Positions 8,685 through 17,175 of a stretch of DNA of 64,000 nucleotides are shown here, in pieces (within the stretch, counting starts at the first letter, position 1; every line of letters starts with the position of its first letter). The notes under the pieces are model-generated. The model saw only the letters and a list, made by a program, of their open reading frames with translations, was not told where the DNA came from and did not search any database. The position numbers were made by a program, and so were the translations under genes. The DNA comes from Acidovorax sp. Root219 (GTDB taxonomy: Bacteria > Pseudomonadota > Gammaproteobacteria > Burkholderiales > Burkholderiaceae_C), in assembly GCF_001428665.1 (NCBI RefSeq), contig NZ_LMIJ01000011.1, forward strand, positions 391,992-455,991, given 5' to 3'.

Positions 8685-9437
8685 TCAGGCCCCCTTTTCA
8701 GTCAGCAAGGGCAGGCGGTAGATCCACACCACCCGACCGCCCGGTGCACGCAGCTGGGCACGGGGCAGCAGGCCGGGCACGGCGAACTCCAGGCTCACCA
8801 GCCAGGAGCCGGGCGCCATCTCGGCCTGGGCCTTGGCGGCGGCGCGGGCCATGCTCTCGGGGCGCTGGAACAGGTAGACCATCTGGTAGCCGCTCCAGTC
8901 GGCCTGCCACATGTCGCCACGGCGCACCTTGGCCCAGGGGCAGCGCAGCGCGCAGGCCAGGCGCAGTGGCCAACTCCATTCCAGGCCCTCCATGCGTGCA
9001 TCGGGATAGGCGTGGCGCAGCGCGATGAGGCCATCGCCCAGGCCGCAGCCGGCGTCAAGCACCCGGGCGCCCGGCGCCAGGGAAACCTGTACCGCCAGCG
9101 CCTGCAGCGCATGGCGCGGCGTGGGGAAGATGGGCGCGTCACGCCAGGCATTGAGGGGGTAGACCGCCAGCAGCAGGGCCAGCGGCACCAGCCAGGCCCA
9201 GGCCGGCAGGCTGGCCAGGCCGGTGATCGCCAGCGACAGCGGAAAGCCCAGCGCAATCAGCGCGCGGCGCCACCAGCTGGCACCCAGCAGGCTCGCAGCC
9301 GTGCCCAGCAGGCAGGCGGCCACCAGCGCCGCCATGGGGGGCACGGCCCGCTGCAGGCTGAGGTACAGCAGCCATGCTCCCGCCCACGCCAGCAGCGCGG
9401 GAAGGGGCCAGGGCAGCAGGCGCAGTGGCATATACAT
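8685..9437 (-). CDS. Membrane-anchored class I SAM methyltransferase
   Basis: 250 residues. The first 100 or so are four hydrophobic segments, then a Rossmann methyltransferase with motif I VLDAGCGLGDGLIAL and a downstream acidic end of strand 2 (MEGLEWS). The target is unknown. ATG 9437 has no ribosome binding site of its own, but it overlaps the stop codon of a small upstream ORF as TAATG, so re-initiation is the likely mode of translation. That overlap also argues against the longer open frame to 9668. The mix of membrane helices and a cytosolic methyltransferase domain suggests a small-molecule or membrane-near substrate. Confidence 0.75.
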   Translation of the reverse strand: MYMPLRLLPWPLPALLAWAGAWLLYLSLQRAVPPMAALVAACLLGTAASLLGASWWRRALIALGFPLSLAITGLASLPAWAWLVPLALLLAVYPLNAWRDAPIFPTPRHALQALAVQVSLAPGARVLDAGCGLGDGLIALRHAYPDARMEGLEWSWPLRLACALRCPWAKVRRGDMWQADWSGYQMVYLFQRPESMARAAAKAQAEMAPGSWLVSLEFAVPGLLPRAQLRAPGGRVVWIYRLPLLTEKGA

Positions 9438-9586
9438 TACAGGCCGAAAAGGCCTTGCTGGGAATGGGCGGTGCCGGAGACGACCAGGCGCACAGTCTGC
9501 GCGCAAATGGCGCAAATGGCCACGCCCGGCAGGCACCATCCTGTGGCCAGGACGGCAGGGAACGGCGGGCGGTGTGCGCGGGACAT
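9437..9586 (-). CDS. Small 49-residue ORF coupled to methyltransferase
   Basis: Starts at ATG 9586 with GGAG six bases upstream, and ends in TAA whose first base is shared with the ATG of the methyltransferase (TAATG). The peptide has a hydrophobic centre with two close cysteines (PGVAICAICAQTVRLVV), so it may insert in or lie on the membrane. I do not recognise a family. Its good ribosome site, position, and the lack of such a site on the next gene make it a plausible real gene or at least a translated leader. Confidence 0.5.
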   Translation of the reverse strand: MSRAHRPPFPAVLATGWCLPGVAICAICAQTVRLVVSGTAHSQQGLFGL

Positions 9587-9860
9587 GGGGCTCTCCAGAA
9601 CTCCCCCGGTGCACATGCCCCGGGATGGAATGGAGCGCAGTGTAGGCCGGCATGGCGCACCGCAACACGCCTGTGCAAGCCGCCGCGGCACGATTGTGTG
9701 CACTTTGTCACGTGGCCCCGTGCCAGAGGGCTCCGTGCGCCCTGAACAGGCACCGCCCAGAGCGGACAACAAAACTCAGCGAAGCGGTTCTGGCCAGGCG
9801 CTGCGTCGCAGGCGGTACGGGTGTACGACCAGACGCAGGAACGACGCCAGAAGAGTTTTC

Positions 9861-10778
9861 TCAGCCGCGCAGGCGCTCGATCAGGCCGTTGAGTTCTTCG
9901 ATGGAGCCGAACTGGATCGCCAGCTCACCCATGTCTTCCACACGCCCTGCCCGCTTCACGCGCTTTTTCACGCGCACCTCGACCTCGGCCATGAGCAGGT
10001 CGGACAGCTCTTCTTCCACGCGCCGCAGGTCGCGCGATTTTTCCTTCTGGGGCTTTTGCGGCATGAGGCTGAACTCGGCACCGATCTTCTTGACCAGGGC
10101 CTCGGCCTCGCGCACCGAGAGCTTCTTGGCCGCGATCTGGTTGCCGGCCGTGATCTGCGCCGCACGGTCCAGCGACAGCAGCGCGCGCGCATGGCCCATG
10201 TCGATGTCGCCGGCCATGAGCATGGTCTGCACCGGCTCGGCCAGGTTCAACAGGCGCAGCAGGTTGCTCGCGGCGCTGCGCGAGCGGCCCACAGCCTGGG
10301 CGGCCAGCTCGTGCGTGAGGCCGAACTCCTTGACCAGGCGCTGCAGACCATGGGCCTCTTCGAGCGGGTTCAGGTCTTCGCGCTGGATGTTCTCGATCAG
10401 CGCCATCGCGGCGGCGGCCTCGTTGGGGACGTCGCGCACCAGCACCGGCACGCGGTCCAGGCCCGCCAGGCGCGCGGCACGGAAGCGCCGCTCGCCGGCG
10501 ATGATTTCGTACTTGCCGGCGTTCTCGCCATCGGCCAGGCGCCGCACCAGGATGGGCTGCATGATGCCCTGCACCTTGATGCTCTCGGCCAGCTCGTACA
10601 GCGCGCCCTCGTCCATGCGCGTGCGCGGCTGGTACATGCCGGGCACCATCTCGGCCAGCATCAGCGTGTTGGGCAGGCCGGCATCGGCCGCCAGGGCCTG
10701 CTCGGAGGCTTCGCTTACCTTGGGGCCCAGCAGGGCTTCAAGGCCGCGTCCGAGGCCCTTGGGTTTTTTGGTGACCAT
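9861..10778 (-). CDS. parB: Chromosome partitioning protein ParB
   Basis: 305 residues. The N-terminal KPKGLGRGLEALLG motif recruits ParA. The ParB/Srx CTPase domain carries the QPRTRMDEGALYELAESI and GERRFRAARLAG motifs. A helix-turn-helix (LTHELAAQAVGRSRSAASNLLRLLNL) recognises parS, and the C-terminal part dimerises. ParB loads at parS, slides as a CTP clamp, and works with ParA to segregate replication origins. Five parS-like sites lie 2.6-6.3 kb away at 13.3-17.1 kb. It is the last gene of the par group, after the cupin gene with a 57-base gap. Confidence 0.96.
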   Translation of the reverse strand: MVTKKPKGLGRGLEALLGPKVSEASEQALAADAGLPNTLMLAEMVPGMYQPRTRMDEGALYELAESIKVQGIMQPILVRRLADGENAGKYEIIAGERRFRAARLAGLDRVPVLVRDVPNEAAAAMALIENIQREDLNPLEEAHGLQRLVKEFGLTHELAAQAVGRSRSAASNLLRLLNLAEPVQTMLMAGDIDMGHARALLSLDRAAQITAGNQIAAKKLSVREAEALVKKIGAEFSLMPQKPQKEKSRDLRRVEEELSDLLMAEVEVRVKKRVKRAGRVEDMGELAIQFGSIEELNGLIERLRG

Positions 10779-10835
10779 GGTGAGAGAGCTTTCTTTTTCT
10801 ATGTTCTGGGAATCAGGGACGGCGCGGCGCCGCCA

Positions 10836-11132
10836 TCACTGGTCGATGATCACCAGCGTGCCATGGCTGCCCGGCGCCACCGCATGCGGCACGCCGGCGG
10901 GCACGATGAAGACCTCGCCGGCTTGCACCTCGGTGACCTGGCCCTGCAGATCCAGGCGCATGCAGCCCTCGATCACGAGCAGGGCCTCGTCGAAGTCGTG
11001 CGACTCGTCGGGGTAGGCACCGTCGTCCATGCGCAGCACCTTGACGTTGGCGTTGGCGGCCCGGCCGATGACGCGCGACGACCAGGCGTTCGGAAACGAC
11101 CGGGCTGTCTCAAGGAGATTGGTTTTGGACAT
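10836..11132 (-). CDS. Small cupin-domain protein
   Basis: 98 residues forming a single cupin barrel. The first motif is around DESHDFDEALLVIEG and the second is VPAGVPHAVAP. Metal-binding His residues (ESHDFDE, PHAV) are present. The activity is unknown; small cupins of this kind bind metals or small ligands. It sits between the alpha/beta hydrolase (6-base gap) and parB in what looks like one transcript, with no evident functional link to partition. Confidence 0.78.
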   Translation of the reverse strand: MSKTNLLETARSFPNAWSSRVIGRAANANVKVLRMDDGAYPDESHDFDEALLVIEGCMRLDLQGQVTEVQAGEVFIVPAGVPHAVAPGSHGTLVIIDQ

Positions 11133-11138
11133 GGCGGG

Positions 11139-11708
11139 TCACGTGATGGGCTGCGGTGGTACGGCGGGCGATTGCAGGCCGGCCAGCAGGGCAAGCCCCT
11201 CGGGCCAGTCCGCCAGGCCCGACCCGGCATTGATGTGCCCGCGCTCGCCGTAGTCGATGAAACGCGCGCCCCAGGCCTGGGCCAGGCCCTCAGCCCGCTC
11301 GAAGCTGCAGTACGGGTCGTTGCGGCTACCCACCAGCACGGCAGGGAACGGCAGGGGCTGGCGCGCAATCGGCGACCAGCCCGGCAGGTAGCCGGCGATG
11401 TCCTCGCGCTCCACGTCGCCCGGCGCCACCAGCAGCGCACCCTTTACGCGGTGCGTGTGGGACGAGTGCGCAGCCCACCAGGCGGTGAGGATGCAGCCCA
11501 GGCTGTGCGCCACCAGCACCACGGAGCCGGGGGCATCGACGATGGTTTCTTCGAGCCGCGCCGTCCAGTCACCGCGCAGCGGGCGCATCCAGTCGTGCTG
11601 CTCCACGCGCGCAAAGCCATGCAGCGCCTCCCAGCGGCTCTGCCAGTGGTCGGGGCCGGAGCTCTGCCAGCCGGGCAGCACGAGGACGTTATCGGGGGTC
11701 ACATTCAT
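11139..11708 (-). CDS. RBBP9/YdeN-family alpha/beta hydrolase
   Basis: 189 residues matching the RBBP9/YdeN serine hydrolase family: early VLVLPGWQSSGPDHWQ, nucleophile elbow VAHSLGC (GxSxG-like, here HSLG), acid in VGSRNDPYC, and His in GERGHINAGSG, the last being diagnostic for the family. ATG 11708 is chosen because homology begins at MNVTPDNVLVLPG; a longer open frame reading from 12530 is a shadow of parA. It lies between parA (35-base gap) and the cupin gene, an order I regard as common in Comamonadaceae. Substrate unknown. Confidence 0.85.
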   Translation of the reverse strand: MNVTPDNVLVLPGWQSSGPDHWQSRWEALHGFARVEQHDWMRPLRGDWTARLEETIVDAPGSVVLVAHSLGCILTAWWAAHSSHTHRVKGALLVAPGDVEREDIAGYLPGWSPIARQPLPFPAVLVGSRNDPYCSFERAEGLAQAWGARFIDYGERGHINAGSGLADWPEGLALLAGLQSPAVPPQPIT

Positions 11709-11709
11709 A

Positions 11710-11724
11710 CTATGAATTTGATAG
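11710..11724. repeat. AT-rich CTAT-N7-ATAG element
   Basis: CTATGAATTTGATAG lies in the 35-base gap between parA and the hydrolase gene. Similar to the element at 17767-17783. The role is unknown. Confidence 0.45.
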
Positions 11725-11743
11725 CAAGCAGGCAGATGCTCGA

Positions 11744-12544
11744 TCAGACAACGGCGGGCTTCTTGCCCAGCGCCTTCATGCTCTGCACACGCTCGACCAT
11801 CTCCTGCGCGAACTCGATGAAGGCCTGGCTGCCCTTGGCCAGCGGGTCGAACACCACGCCAGGCAGGCCGTAGCTCGGGGCTTCGGCCAGGCGCACGTTG
11901 CGCGGGATCACCGTGTTGAACACCTTGTCGCCGAAGTGGTCCTTGAGCTGCTCGCTCACCTGTTGCTGCAAGGTGATGCGCGGGTCGAACATCACGCGCA
12001 GCAGGCCGATGATCTGCAGGTCGGCATTGAGGTTGGCGTGCACCTGCTTGATGGTGTTGACCAGGTCGGTCAGGCCTTCGAGCGCGAAGTACTCGCATTG
12101 CATGGGCACGACCACGCCATGGGCCGAGCACAGGCCGTTCAAGGTGAGCATGGAAAGCGAGGGCGGGCAGTCGATGAGCACGAAGTCGTAGTCCGCATCC
12201 ACTTCGGCCAGCGCGGCCTTGAGGCGCTTTTCGCGATGCTCCAATGCCACCAGCTCGACCTCGGCGCCGGCCAGTTCGCGGTTGGCGCCCAGCACATGGT
12301 AGCCGCATTTCTCGGAGAGCACCGCCGCCTCGCGCACCGAGGCGGATTCGAGCAGCACGTCGTACACCGTGAGGTCGAGCTTGCGCTTGTCCAGGTTCGA
12401 ACCCATGGTGGCATTGCCCTGCGGGTCCAGGTCTACCATCAGCACACGCTGGCCGATCTTCGCCAGGCCGGCCGCCAGGTTGACGGTGGTGGTGGTCTTG
12501 CCGACGCCACCCTTCTGGTTCGCGATGCAAAAAATCTGGGCCAT
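11744..12544 (-). CDS. parA: Chromosome partitioning ATPase ParA (Soj type)
   Basis: 266 residues, the short chromosomal ParA/Soj type without an N-terminal helix-turn-helix. It has the deviant Walker A KGGVGKTTT with the signature lysine, the switch-I-like MVDLDPQGNAT, and Walker B FVLIDCPPSLS. It binds ATP and nonspecific DNA and is released by ParB stimulation, moving the parS-ParB complexes. It follows the LysE-type gene by 16 bases and precedes the hydrolase, cupin and parB genes on the same strand. Confidence 0.96.
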   Translation of the reverse strand: MAQIFCIANQKGGVGKTTTTVNLAAGLAKIGQRVLMVDLDPQGNATMGSNLDKRKLDLTVYDVLLESASVREAAVLSEKCGYHVLGANRELAGAEVELVALEHREKRLKAALAEVDADYDFVLIDCPPSLSMLTLNGLCSAHGVVVPMQCEYFALEGLTDLVNTIKQVHANLNADLQIIGLLRVMFDPRITLQQQVSEQLKDHFGDKVFNTVIPRNVRLAEAPSYGLPGVVFDPLAKGSQAFIEFAQEMVERVQSMKALGKKPAVV

Positions 12545-12560
12545 GGGGTGGATGCCTTGT

Positions 12561-13175
12561 TTACTTCGAAATGGCCAGCTTGATGCCGAAGCCGATCAGG
12601 AACACGCCGGCGACTTTTTCGAGCACGCGGCCGATGGTGGGGTTGGCGCGCATGCGCTCCGCCAGGTGGTGGGTCAGCAGCACGGCGATGAGGCCATAGG
12701 CAAAGGTGAGCGCCGCCACGGTGGCCGCCATCACGCCGAAGGTGAGCAGGCCTTGGTGGCGGGCTGGGTCCACGAACAGCGGGAAGAACGCCATGTAGAA
12801 CACGATGGCCTTGGGGTTGAGCAAGGTGATCAGCGCGGCCTGCTTGAAGTAGTGGCGCGGCTCGATGTTCAGGATGGGCTGGGCACCGGGCTTGGCCGTG
12901 AGCATCTTGAAACCCAGCCAGGCCAGGTAGGCGGCACCGAGCCACTGCACGGCATGGAAGGCGGTGGGGTAGGTGGACAGCAGGGCGGCCACGCCGGCCA
13001 CCGCCATCCACATCAGCACCTGGTCGCCGGCGATCACCCCCATGGTGGCAGCCAGGCCACCGCGGATACCGCCCTTGCTGGTGGAGGTGATCAAGGCCAG
13101 ATTGCCCGGACCGGGGATCGCCAGGAACAGCACGATGGCAGCCACGAAGGCGCCGTAATCCGCAATGCCAAACAT
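12561..13175 (-). CDS. LysE/RhtB-family amino acid exporter
   Basis: 204 residues with about six membrane helices. The N-terminal IPGPGNLALITSTSKGG segment and the central QAALITLLNPKAIVFYMAFFP motif are diagnostic of the LysE/RhtB translocator family, which exports amino acids. Which amino acid cannot be told. It lies between rsmG and parA on the same strand; it may be co-transcribed, but a partition role is not implied. Confidence 0.88.
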   Translation of the reverse strand: MFGIADYGAFVAAIVLFLAIPGPGNLALITSTSKGGIRGGLAATMGVIAGDQVLMWMAVAGVAALLSTYPTAFHAVQWLGAAYLAWLGFKMLTAKPGAQPILNIEPRHYFKQAALITLLNPKAIVFYMAFFPLFVDPARHQGLLTFGVMAATVAALTFAYGLIAVLLTHHLAERMRANPTIGRVLEKVAGVFLIGFGIKLAISK

Positions 13176-13297
13176 GAGAACCCCCAGGGGAAAGACGAGC
13201 CGCGAGTGGGCGAATACTGCGGCTGCAACAAACGACCAGCGAGCGGCGAGTTTACGCGACCCGTGCGCGCAGCCCCGCCCTTTTTACCAACAGCGGG

Positions 13298-13975
13298 TCA
13301 CGCCGGGCGCATCCAGACGATGCAGCGCTCGGCCTCCAGGCCCGGCACGGTGAGCTGTTCCACGTGAAACACCTGCACGCTGGCGGGCAGGGCCGCAATT
13401 TCCTCCGTGGGGTGCTTGCCCTTCATGGCCAGCCACACGCTCTGCGCGCCCAGTGCCTGGCGCGACCAGGTAGTGAAATCCACCAGCGAGGCGAAGGCCC
13501 GGCTGGTCACCACGTCGAAGGGGCCGTCCAGGCTCTCGACCCGGGCATGCACGCCACGCAGGTTGGGGAGCTTGAGCGACACCGCCACCTGCTGGATGAA
13601 GGCGGCCTTCTTGGCCACCGTGTCCACGCAGCTCACATCCACTTCAGGGCAGCAGACGGCGATCACCACGCCCGGCAGGCCGGCACCGGCACCTACGTCG
13701 AGCAGGCGGGCACCCTGCCCTGGCGGCAAGGCCGCTTGCGCCAACGCGCGGCGCAGCGGCGGTACCGCCGCCAGACTGTCGAGCAGGTGGTGGGTCAGCA
13801 TCTCCTTGGGGTCGCGCACAGCCGTGAGGTTGTAGACCTTGGTCCATTTCTGGATCAGGTCCAGGTAGCACAGCAGGGCATCGGCCTGCGCATCGGTGAG
13901 CGGTACGCCCAGTTGCTCGGCGGCAGACAGCAGCGTGGGGCGGAAGGCCGCCGTGGTGGCGGAAGGGGTGTTCAT
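13298..13975 (-). CDS. rsmG: 16S rRNA m7G527 methyltransferase RsmG
   Basis: 225 residues of the GidB/RsmG family, which methylates N7 of G527 of 16S rRNA using SAM. Motifs are KWTKVYNLTAVRDPKEMLTH, the SAM site LLDVGAGAGLPGVVIA, and VTSRAFASL. Start 13975 is preferred because GAGAG lies six bases upstream; ATG 13981 would overlap that ribosome site. A parS-like site (13356-13371) lies inside the 3' part of the gene. The mnmG-rsmG-parAB order is classic for chromosome origins, here with one extra gene between mnmG and rsmG. Confidence 0.95.
   Translation of the reverse strand: MNTPSATTAAFRPTLLSAAEQLGVPLTDAQADALLCYLDLIQKWTKVYNLTAVRDPKEMLTHHLLDSLAAVPPLRRALAQAALPPGQGARLLDVGAGAGLPGVVIAVCCPEVDVSCVDTVAKKAAFIQQVAVSLKLPNLRGVHARVESLDGPFDVVTSRAFASLVDFTTWSRQALGAQSVWLAMKGKHPTEEIAALPASVQVFHVEQLTVPGLEAERCIVWMRPA
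13356..13371. promoter_or_regulatory. parS-like site 1 (inside rsmG)
   Basis: TGTTCCACGTGAAACA matches the bacterial consensus TGTTTCACGTGAAACA in 15 of 16 positions. ParB should nucleate here. Confidence 0.85.
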
Positions 13976-14037
13976 GACCATCTCTCGGTGTCCGTTGTTC
14001 AGTAGGCTGTGCGTCGGGTTGCGTGGCTTCGCTCGGT

Positions 14038-14053
14038 GGTTCCACGTGAAACT
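14038..14053. promoter_or_regulatory. parS-like site 2 (between rsmG and next gene)
   Basis: The sequence is GGTTCCACGTGAAACT, with 13 of 16 positions matching the consensus and the inner core nearly intact. It is probably a weaker ParB site. Confidence 0.65.
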
Positions 14054-14071
14054 ACCCAACCACTGCGGTCA

Positions 14072-14767
14072 TCAGGAGCCGGCGCTGTTCCAGCAGTTGG
14101 CTGGCTGGTCCTTGGTCTGCACCCAGTAGCGGGTGCCCTGGCCCAGGGTCGTATTCGTGGTGCGCATGCCCTGCAGGCCGCCACTGTTCAGTCCATCCTG
14201 CACATTGGCCATGCGCCAGCCGCTGCCCAACTCCTTTTCGCACCGGGCCGACGCCAGGGCTGCGGAGGTCAGGATCGCGCCCATCACGGGCTGGGTCGGT
14301 GCCAGCATGCCACCGGTCCAACCGGCATAGGTGGCATCCGCAGCACCCGCAGGTTTGGTGGCTGTGCCGGGCTGGATGCACAGCACGGGCAGCACCACGC
14401 GGCACGAGGTGTCGCCCTGCTGGTGGTTGCAGGGGTGGTCGTCCTTCAAGGGCCGGTCCGTCGCGCGGGGCTCCCCTGCGCAGCCCAGGCGAGCGATCTC
14501 GGCGGGCACCGTGGCATCGTCCACCACCACCGCAAAGGTGAGGCCATGGCCGATGCCCGAGGTGGCAACCGCTGGCGCGGCTACCATGGGCACCGCACCG
14601 GAAGCGCCCCCCTGAGCCGGGCGGGCCGGAACAGGCGCACCTCGCGACAGCACAGCGCTTTCCTTGCCGGCTTGCGCCTCGGCGCGCTTGTCGCGCTGGT
14701 GCTTCATCCACAGCGGAATGGCAAGCAGCAGTACCAAAACGGCCACCACGGCGATGGCACGCACCAT
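14072..14767 (-). CDS. Membrane-anchored protein of unknown function
   Basis: 231 residues with one N-terminal membrane helix (RAIAVVAVLVLLLAIPLWM), a charged and Ala/Pro-rich linker, and a mainly extracytoplasmic domain with six or more cysteines (e.g. LGCAGEP, HPCNHQQGDTSC, VLCIQP, ARCEKE, ANCW) that may form disulfides. The C-terminal GTRYWVQTKDQPANCWN resembles proteins I have seen only as hypothetical in related bacteria. The start is ATG 14767, preceded by GGAGAG. It lies between mnmG (61-base gap) and rsmG, flanked by parS sites. Confidence 0.6.
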   Translation of the reverse strand: MVRAIAVVAVLVLLLAIPLWMKHQRDKRAEAQAGKESAVLSRGAPVPARPAQGGASGAVPMVAAPAVATSGIGHGLTFAVVVDDATVPAEIARLGCAGEPRATDRPLKDDHPCNHQQGDTSCRVVLPVLCIQPGTATKPAGAADATYAGWTGGMLAPTQPVMGAILTSAALASARCEKELGSGWRMANVQDGLNSGGLQGMRTTNTTLGQGTRYWVQTKDQPANCWNSAGS

Positions 14768-14828
14768 CAACAACTCTCCGCGCTGGCGCGCGCGCAGCCC
14801 TGCCCTGCCTTTGCCGGCCACGGGCCGC

Positions 14829-16802
14829 TCAGTGCGCTGTGGTTTCTGCATGGGCACGTGCGCCGGCAATACCACGGAAGGCGCCCTTCTTGAGATGCAC
14901 CATGAGCAGCGAAATCGTAGCAGGCGTGATGCCCGAGATGCGCGAGGCCAGGCCCAGCGTTTCGGGGCGGTGGCGGGTCAAAATCTGGCGCGCCTCGATG
15001 GAGAGCGCCGACACCAGCATGTAATCCAGGTCGTCCGGCAGCTTGAGGTTCTCGTAGTGGGCGGCACGCTCCACTTCGTCCTTCTGCCGGTCGATGTAGC
15101 CGGAATACTTGGCGGCAATCTCCAATTGCTCGATCACCGGCTCGGCCAGCGGGCCCAGTGTTTCACGTGAAACGTCGATGGCGGCGTACTTGCCACCGTC
15201 CATGCCCACCAATGCCTCGTAGCCCACATCGGGCCGACGCAGCAGCTCAAACAGGTTGTATTCGTGCTCGATGCTCTTGCCCAACACCCGCTCAGACTCG
15301 GCCGCAGGCAGGCTGCGTGGGTTCACCCAAGTGGCCTTGAGGCGCTCTGTTTCACGTGAAACAGCGTCGCGCTTGCGGCTGAAAGCATCCCAGCGGGCAT
15401 CGCCCACCAGGCCCAGCTTGCGGCCCATCTCGGTCAGGCGCAGGTCCGCGTTGTCCTCGCGCAGCTGCAGGCGGAACTCGGCCCGGCTGGTGAACATGCG
15501 GTAGGGCTCGTTCACGCCCTTGGTGATCAGGTCGTCCACCAGCACACCCAGGTAGGCTTCGTCGCGGCCCGGCAGCCAGGGCGCGTCGCCCCGGCACTGC
15601 AGCGCGGCGTTCACACCGGCGAACAGGCCCTGGGCTGCGGCCTCTTCATAGCCCGTGGTTCCGTTGATCTGGCCCGCAAAGAACAGGCCCTGGATCTGGC
15701 GCGTCTCGAAGCTGCTTTTGAGCGAGCGCGGATCGAAGTAGTCGTACTCGATGGCGTATCCCGGGCGCAGGATGTGTACGTTTTCCAGTCCCGGCATGCT
15801 GCGCACCAGCTCGTACTGGATGTCGAACGGCAGGCTGGTGCTGATGCCGTTGGGGTAAAACTCGTGCGTGGTCAGGCCTTCGGGTTCCAGAAAGATCTGG
15901 TGACTGTCCTTGTCGGCAAAGCGGTTGATCTTGTCTTCCACGCTCGGGCAGTAGCGCGGGCCCACGCCCTCGATCTTGCCGGTGAACATGGGGCTGCGGT
16001 CGAAGCCGCTGCGGATGATGTCGTGCGTGCGCTCGTTGGTGTGCGTCACCCAGCACGGCATCTGGCGCGGGTGCATGGCCGCATTGCCCATGAAGCTGAA
16101 CACCGGCACCGTGCGCTCGTTCACGCCGCCCGGCATGCCGTCGCCGGGCTGCTCCGCGCACTTGGAAAAGTCGATGCTGCGCCCATCCAGGCGCGGCGGC
16201 GTGCCGGTTTTCAAGCGCCCCTGGGGCAGCTTGAGCTCCTTGAGGCGTGCCGACAGCGACACGGCGGGTGGGTCCCCTGCCCGGCCGGCGGCGTAGTTGT
16301 TCAGGCCCACATGGATCTTGCCATCGAGGAAGGTCCCAGCCGTGAGCACCACCGTGCGCGAACGGAAGCGGATGCCCACCTGCGTGACGGCGCCCACCAC
16401 GCGGTCGCCCTCCACCATCAGATCGTCCACCGCCTGCTGGAACAGCCACAGGTTGGGCTGGTTCTCCAGCATGCGGCGGATGGCGGCCTTGTACAGAATG
16501 CGGTCGGCCTGCGCACGGGTAGCGCGCACGGCCGGGCCCTTGGAACTGTTGAGGATGCGGAACTGGATGCCGCCCTCGTCCGTGGCCAACGCCATGGCGC
16601 CGCCCAGCGCGTCCACCTCCTTGACCAGGTGGCCTTTGCCGATGCCGCCTATGCTGGGGTTGCAGCTCATCTGCCCCAGCGTCTCGATGTTGTGCGTGAG
16701 CAGCAGCGTCTTGCTGCCCATGCGGGCAGCCGCCAGCGCGGCCTCGGTGCCGGCATGGCCACCGCCGACGACGATCACATCAAATTCCTGGGGGTACAAC
16801 AT
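14829..16802 (-). CDS. mnmG: tRNA uridine 5-carboxymethylaminomethyl synthase MnmG
   Basis: 657 residues, full length for MnmG/GidA. With MnmE it modifies U34 of several tRNAs using FAD. The FAD site [13 protein letters not shown] is at the N-terminus. [31 protein letters not shown] and [14 protein letters not shown] are family-diagnostic. Start ATG 16802 gives the standard [15 protein letters not shown] opening; the longer frame to 16943 is rejected. Two parS-like sites (15159-15174 and 15348-15363) lie inside the coding sequence, the second a perfect consensus match. Confidence 0.96.
   Translation of the reverse strand: MLYPQEFDVIVVGGGHAGTEAALAAARMGSKTLLLTHNIETLGQMSCNPSIGGIGKGHLVKEVDALGGAMALATDEGGIQFRILNSSKGPAVRATRAQADRILYKAAIRRMLENQPNLWLFQQAVDDLMVEGDRVVGAVTQVGIRFRSRTVVLTAGTFLDGKIHVGLNNYAAGRAGDPPAVSLSARLKELKLPQGRLKTGTPPRLDGRSIDFSKCAEQPGDGMPGGVNERTVPVFSFMGNAAMHPRQMPCWVTHTNERTHDIIRSGFDRSPMFTGKIEGVGPRYCPSVEDKINRFADKDSHQIFLEPEGLTTHEFYPNGISTSLPFDIQYELVRSMPGLENVHILRPGYAIEYDYFDPRSLKSSFETRQIQGLFFAGQINGTTGYEEAAAQGLFAGVNAALQCRGDAPWLPGRDEAYLGVLVDDLITKGVNEPYRMFTSRAEFRLQLREDNADLRLTEMGRKLGLVGDARWDAFSRKRDAVSRETERLKATWVNPRSLPAAESERVLGKSIEHEYNLFELLRRPDVGYEALVGMDGGKYAAIDVSRETLGPLAEPVIEQLEIAAKYSGYIDRQKDEVERAAHYENLKLPDDLDYMLVSALSIEARQILTRHRPETLGLASRISGITPATISLLMVHLKKGAFRGIAGARAHAETTAH
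15159..15174. promoter_or_regulatory. parS-like site 3 (inside mnmG)
   Basis: TGTTTCACGTGAAACG matches the parS consensus at 15 of 16 positions. Confidence 0.88.
15348..15363. promoter_or_regulatory. parS site 4, perfect consensus (inside mnmG)
   Basis: TGTTTCACGTGAAACA is a full 16/16 match to the consensus parS palindrome. It is likely the strongest ParB loading site in the window. Confidence 0.93.
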
Positions 16803-17175
16803 GGGAGCGCTCCGGGGCCTGTCGGGCCCGATAATCAAAAAACCCGGTACGACACCTGTGGGCAGGCCCCGCCTGGGCCTGCCGTATGTACCGGCCCCGC
16901 CCGAGTGCGGGGGTGCAAGCCTGCACCCTGCCCGGGCGGGCAACCCGGGATTTTCCCACTTTGCGCCAGCCCTGTCTGCGGGCAGCCCTATCGTCCGCCG
17001 CCCTACCCGACTGGTGGGCGATTAGCGGGTACGGATGGCAGCGGTCCACACGGACAGCTGCACAGCGATGTTTCACGTGGAACCCTTCACTGTGCAGCTT
17101 CCAAGTTGCGCCACGGCGGGAGCACTCCGGCGCGCTTGCAGGAATCCTGCCCCCGCCCTGTGCTCCAATCCAGCC
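16803..17175. other. Intergenic region upstream of mnmG
   Basis: 373 bases between divergent mnmG and the FMN reductase gene. It contains two perfect hairpins. A 9-bp stem (GGCAGGCCC at 16861-16869 with 16875-16883) has a 5-base loop. A 7-bp stem (GGGTGCA at 16911-16917 with 16922-16928) has a tetraloop. Neither has a U-tract, so they are not standard terminators. A parS-like site lies at 17069-17084. Promoters for both flanking genes must be here but were not resolved. Confidence 0.5.
17069..17084. promoter_or_regulatory. parS-like site 5 (upstream of FMN reductase gene)
   Basis: TGTTTCACGTGGAACC matches the parS consensus at 14 of 16 positions. Confidence 0.72.

Noticed and set aside
9438-9668. 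Upstream extension of the methyltransferase to 9668
   Set aside because: The extension has no domain character and would overlap the small ORF, whose ribosome site and TAATG overlap explain the internal start better.
9012-11873. 953-codon open frame on the plus strand
   Set aside because: Antisense to parB, the cupin and hydrolase genes, which have clear family motifs; the translation has no domain character.
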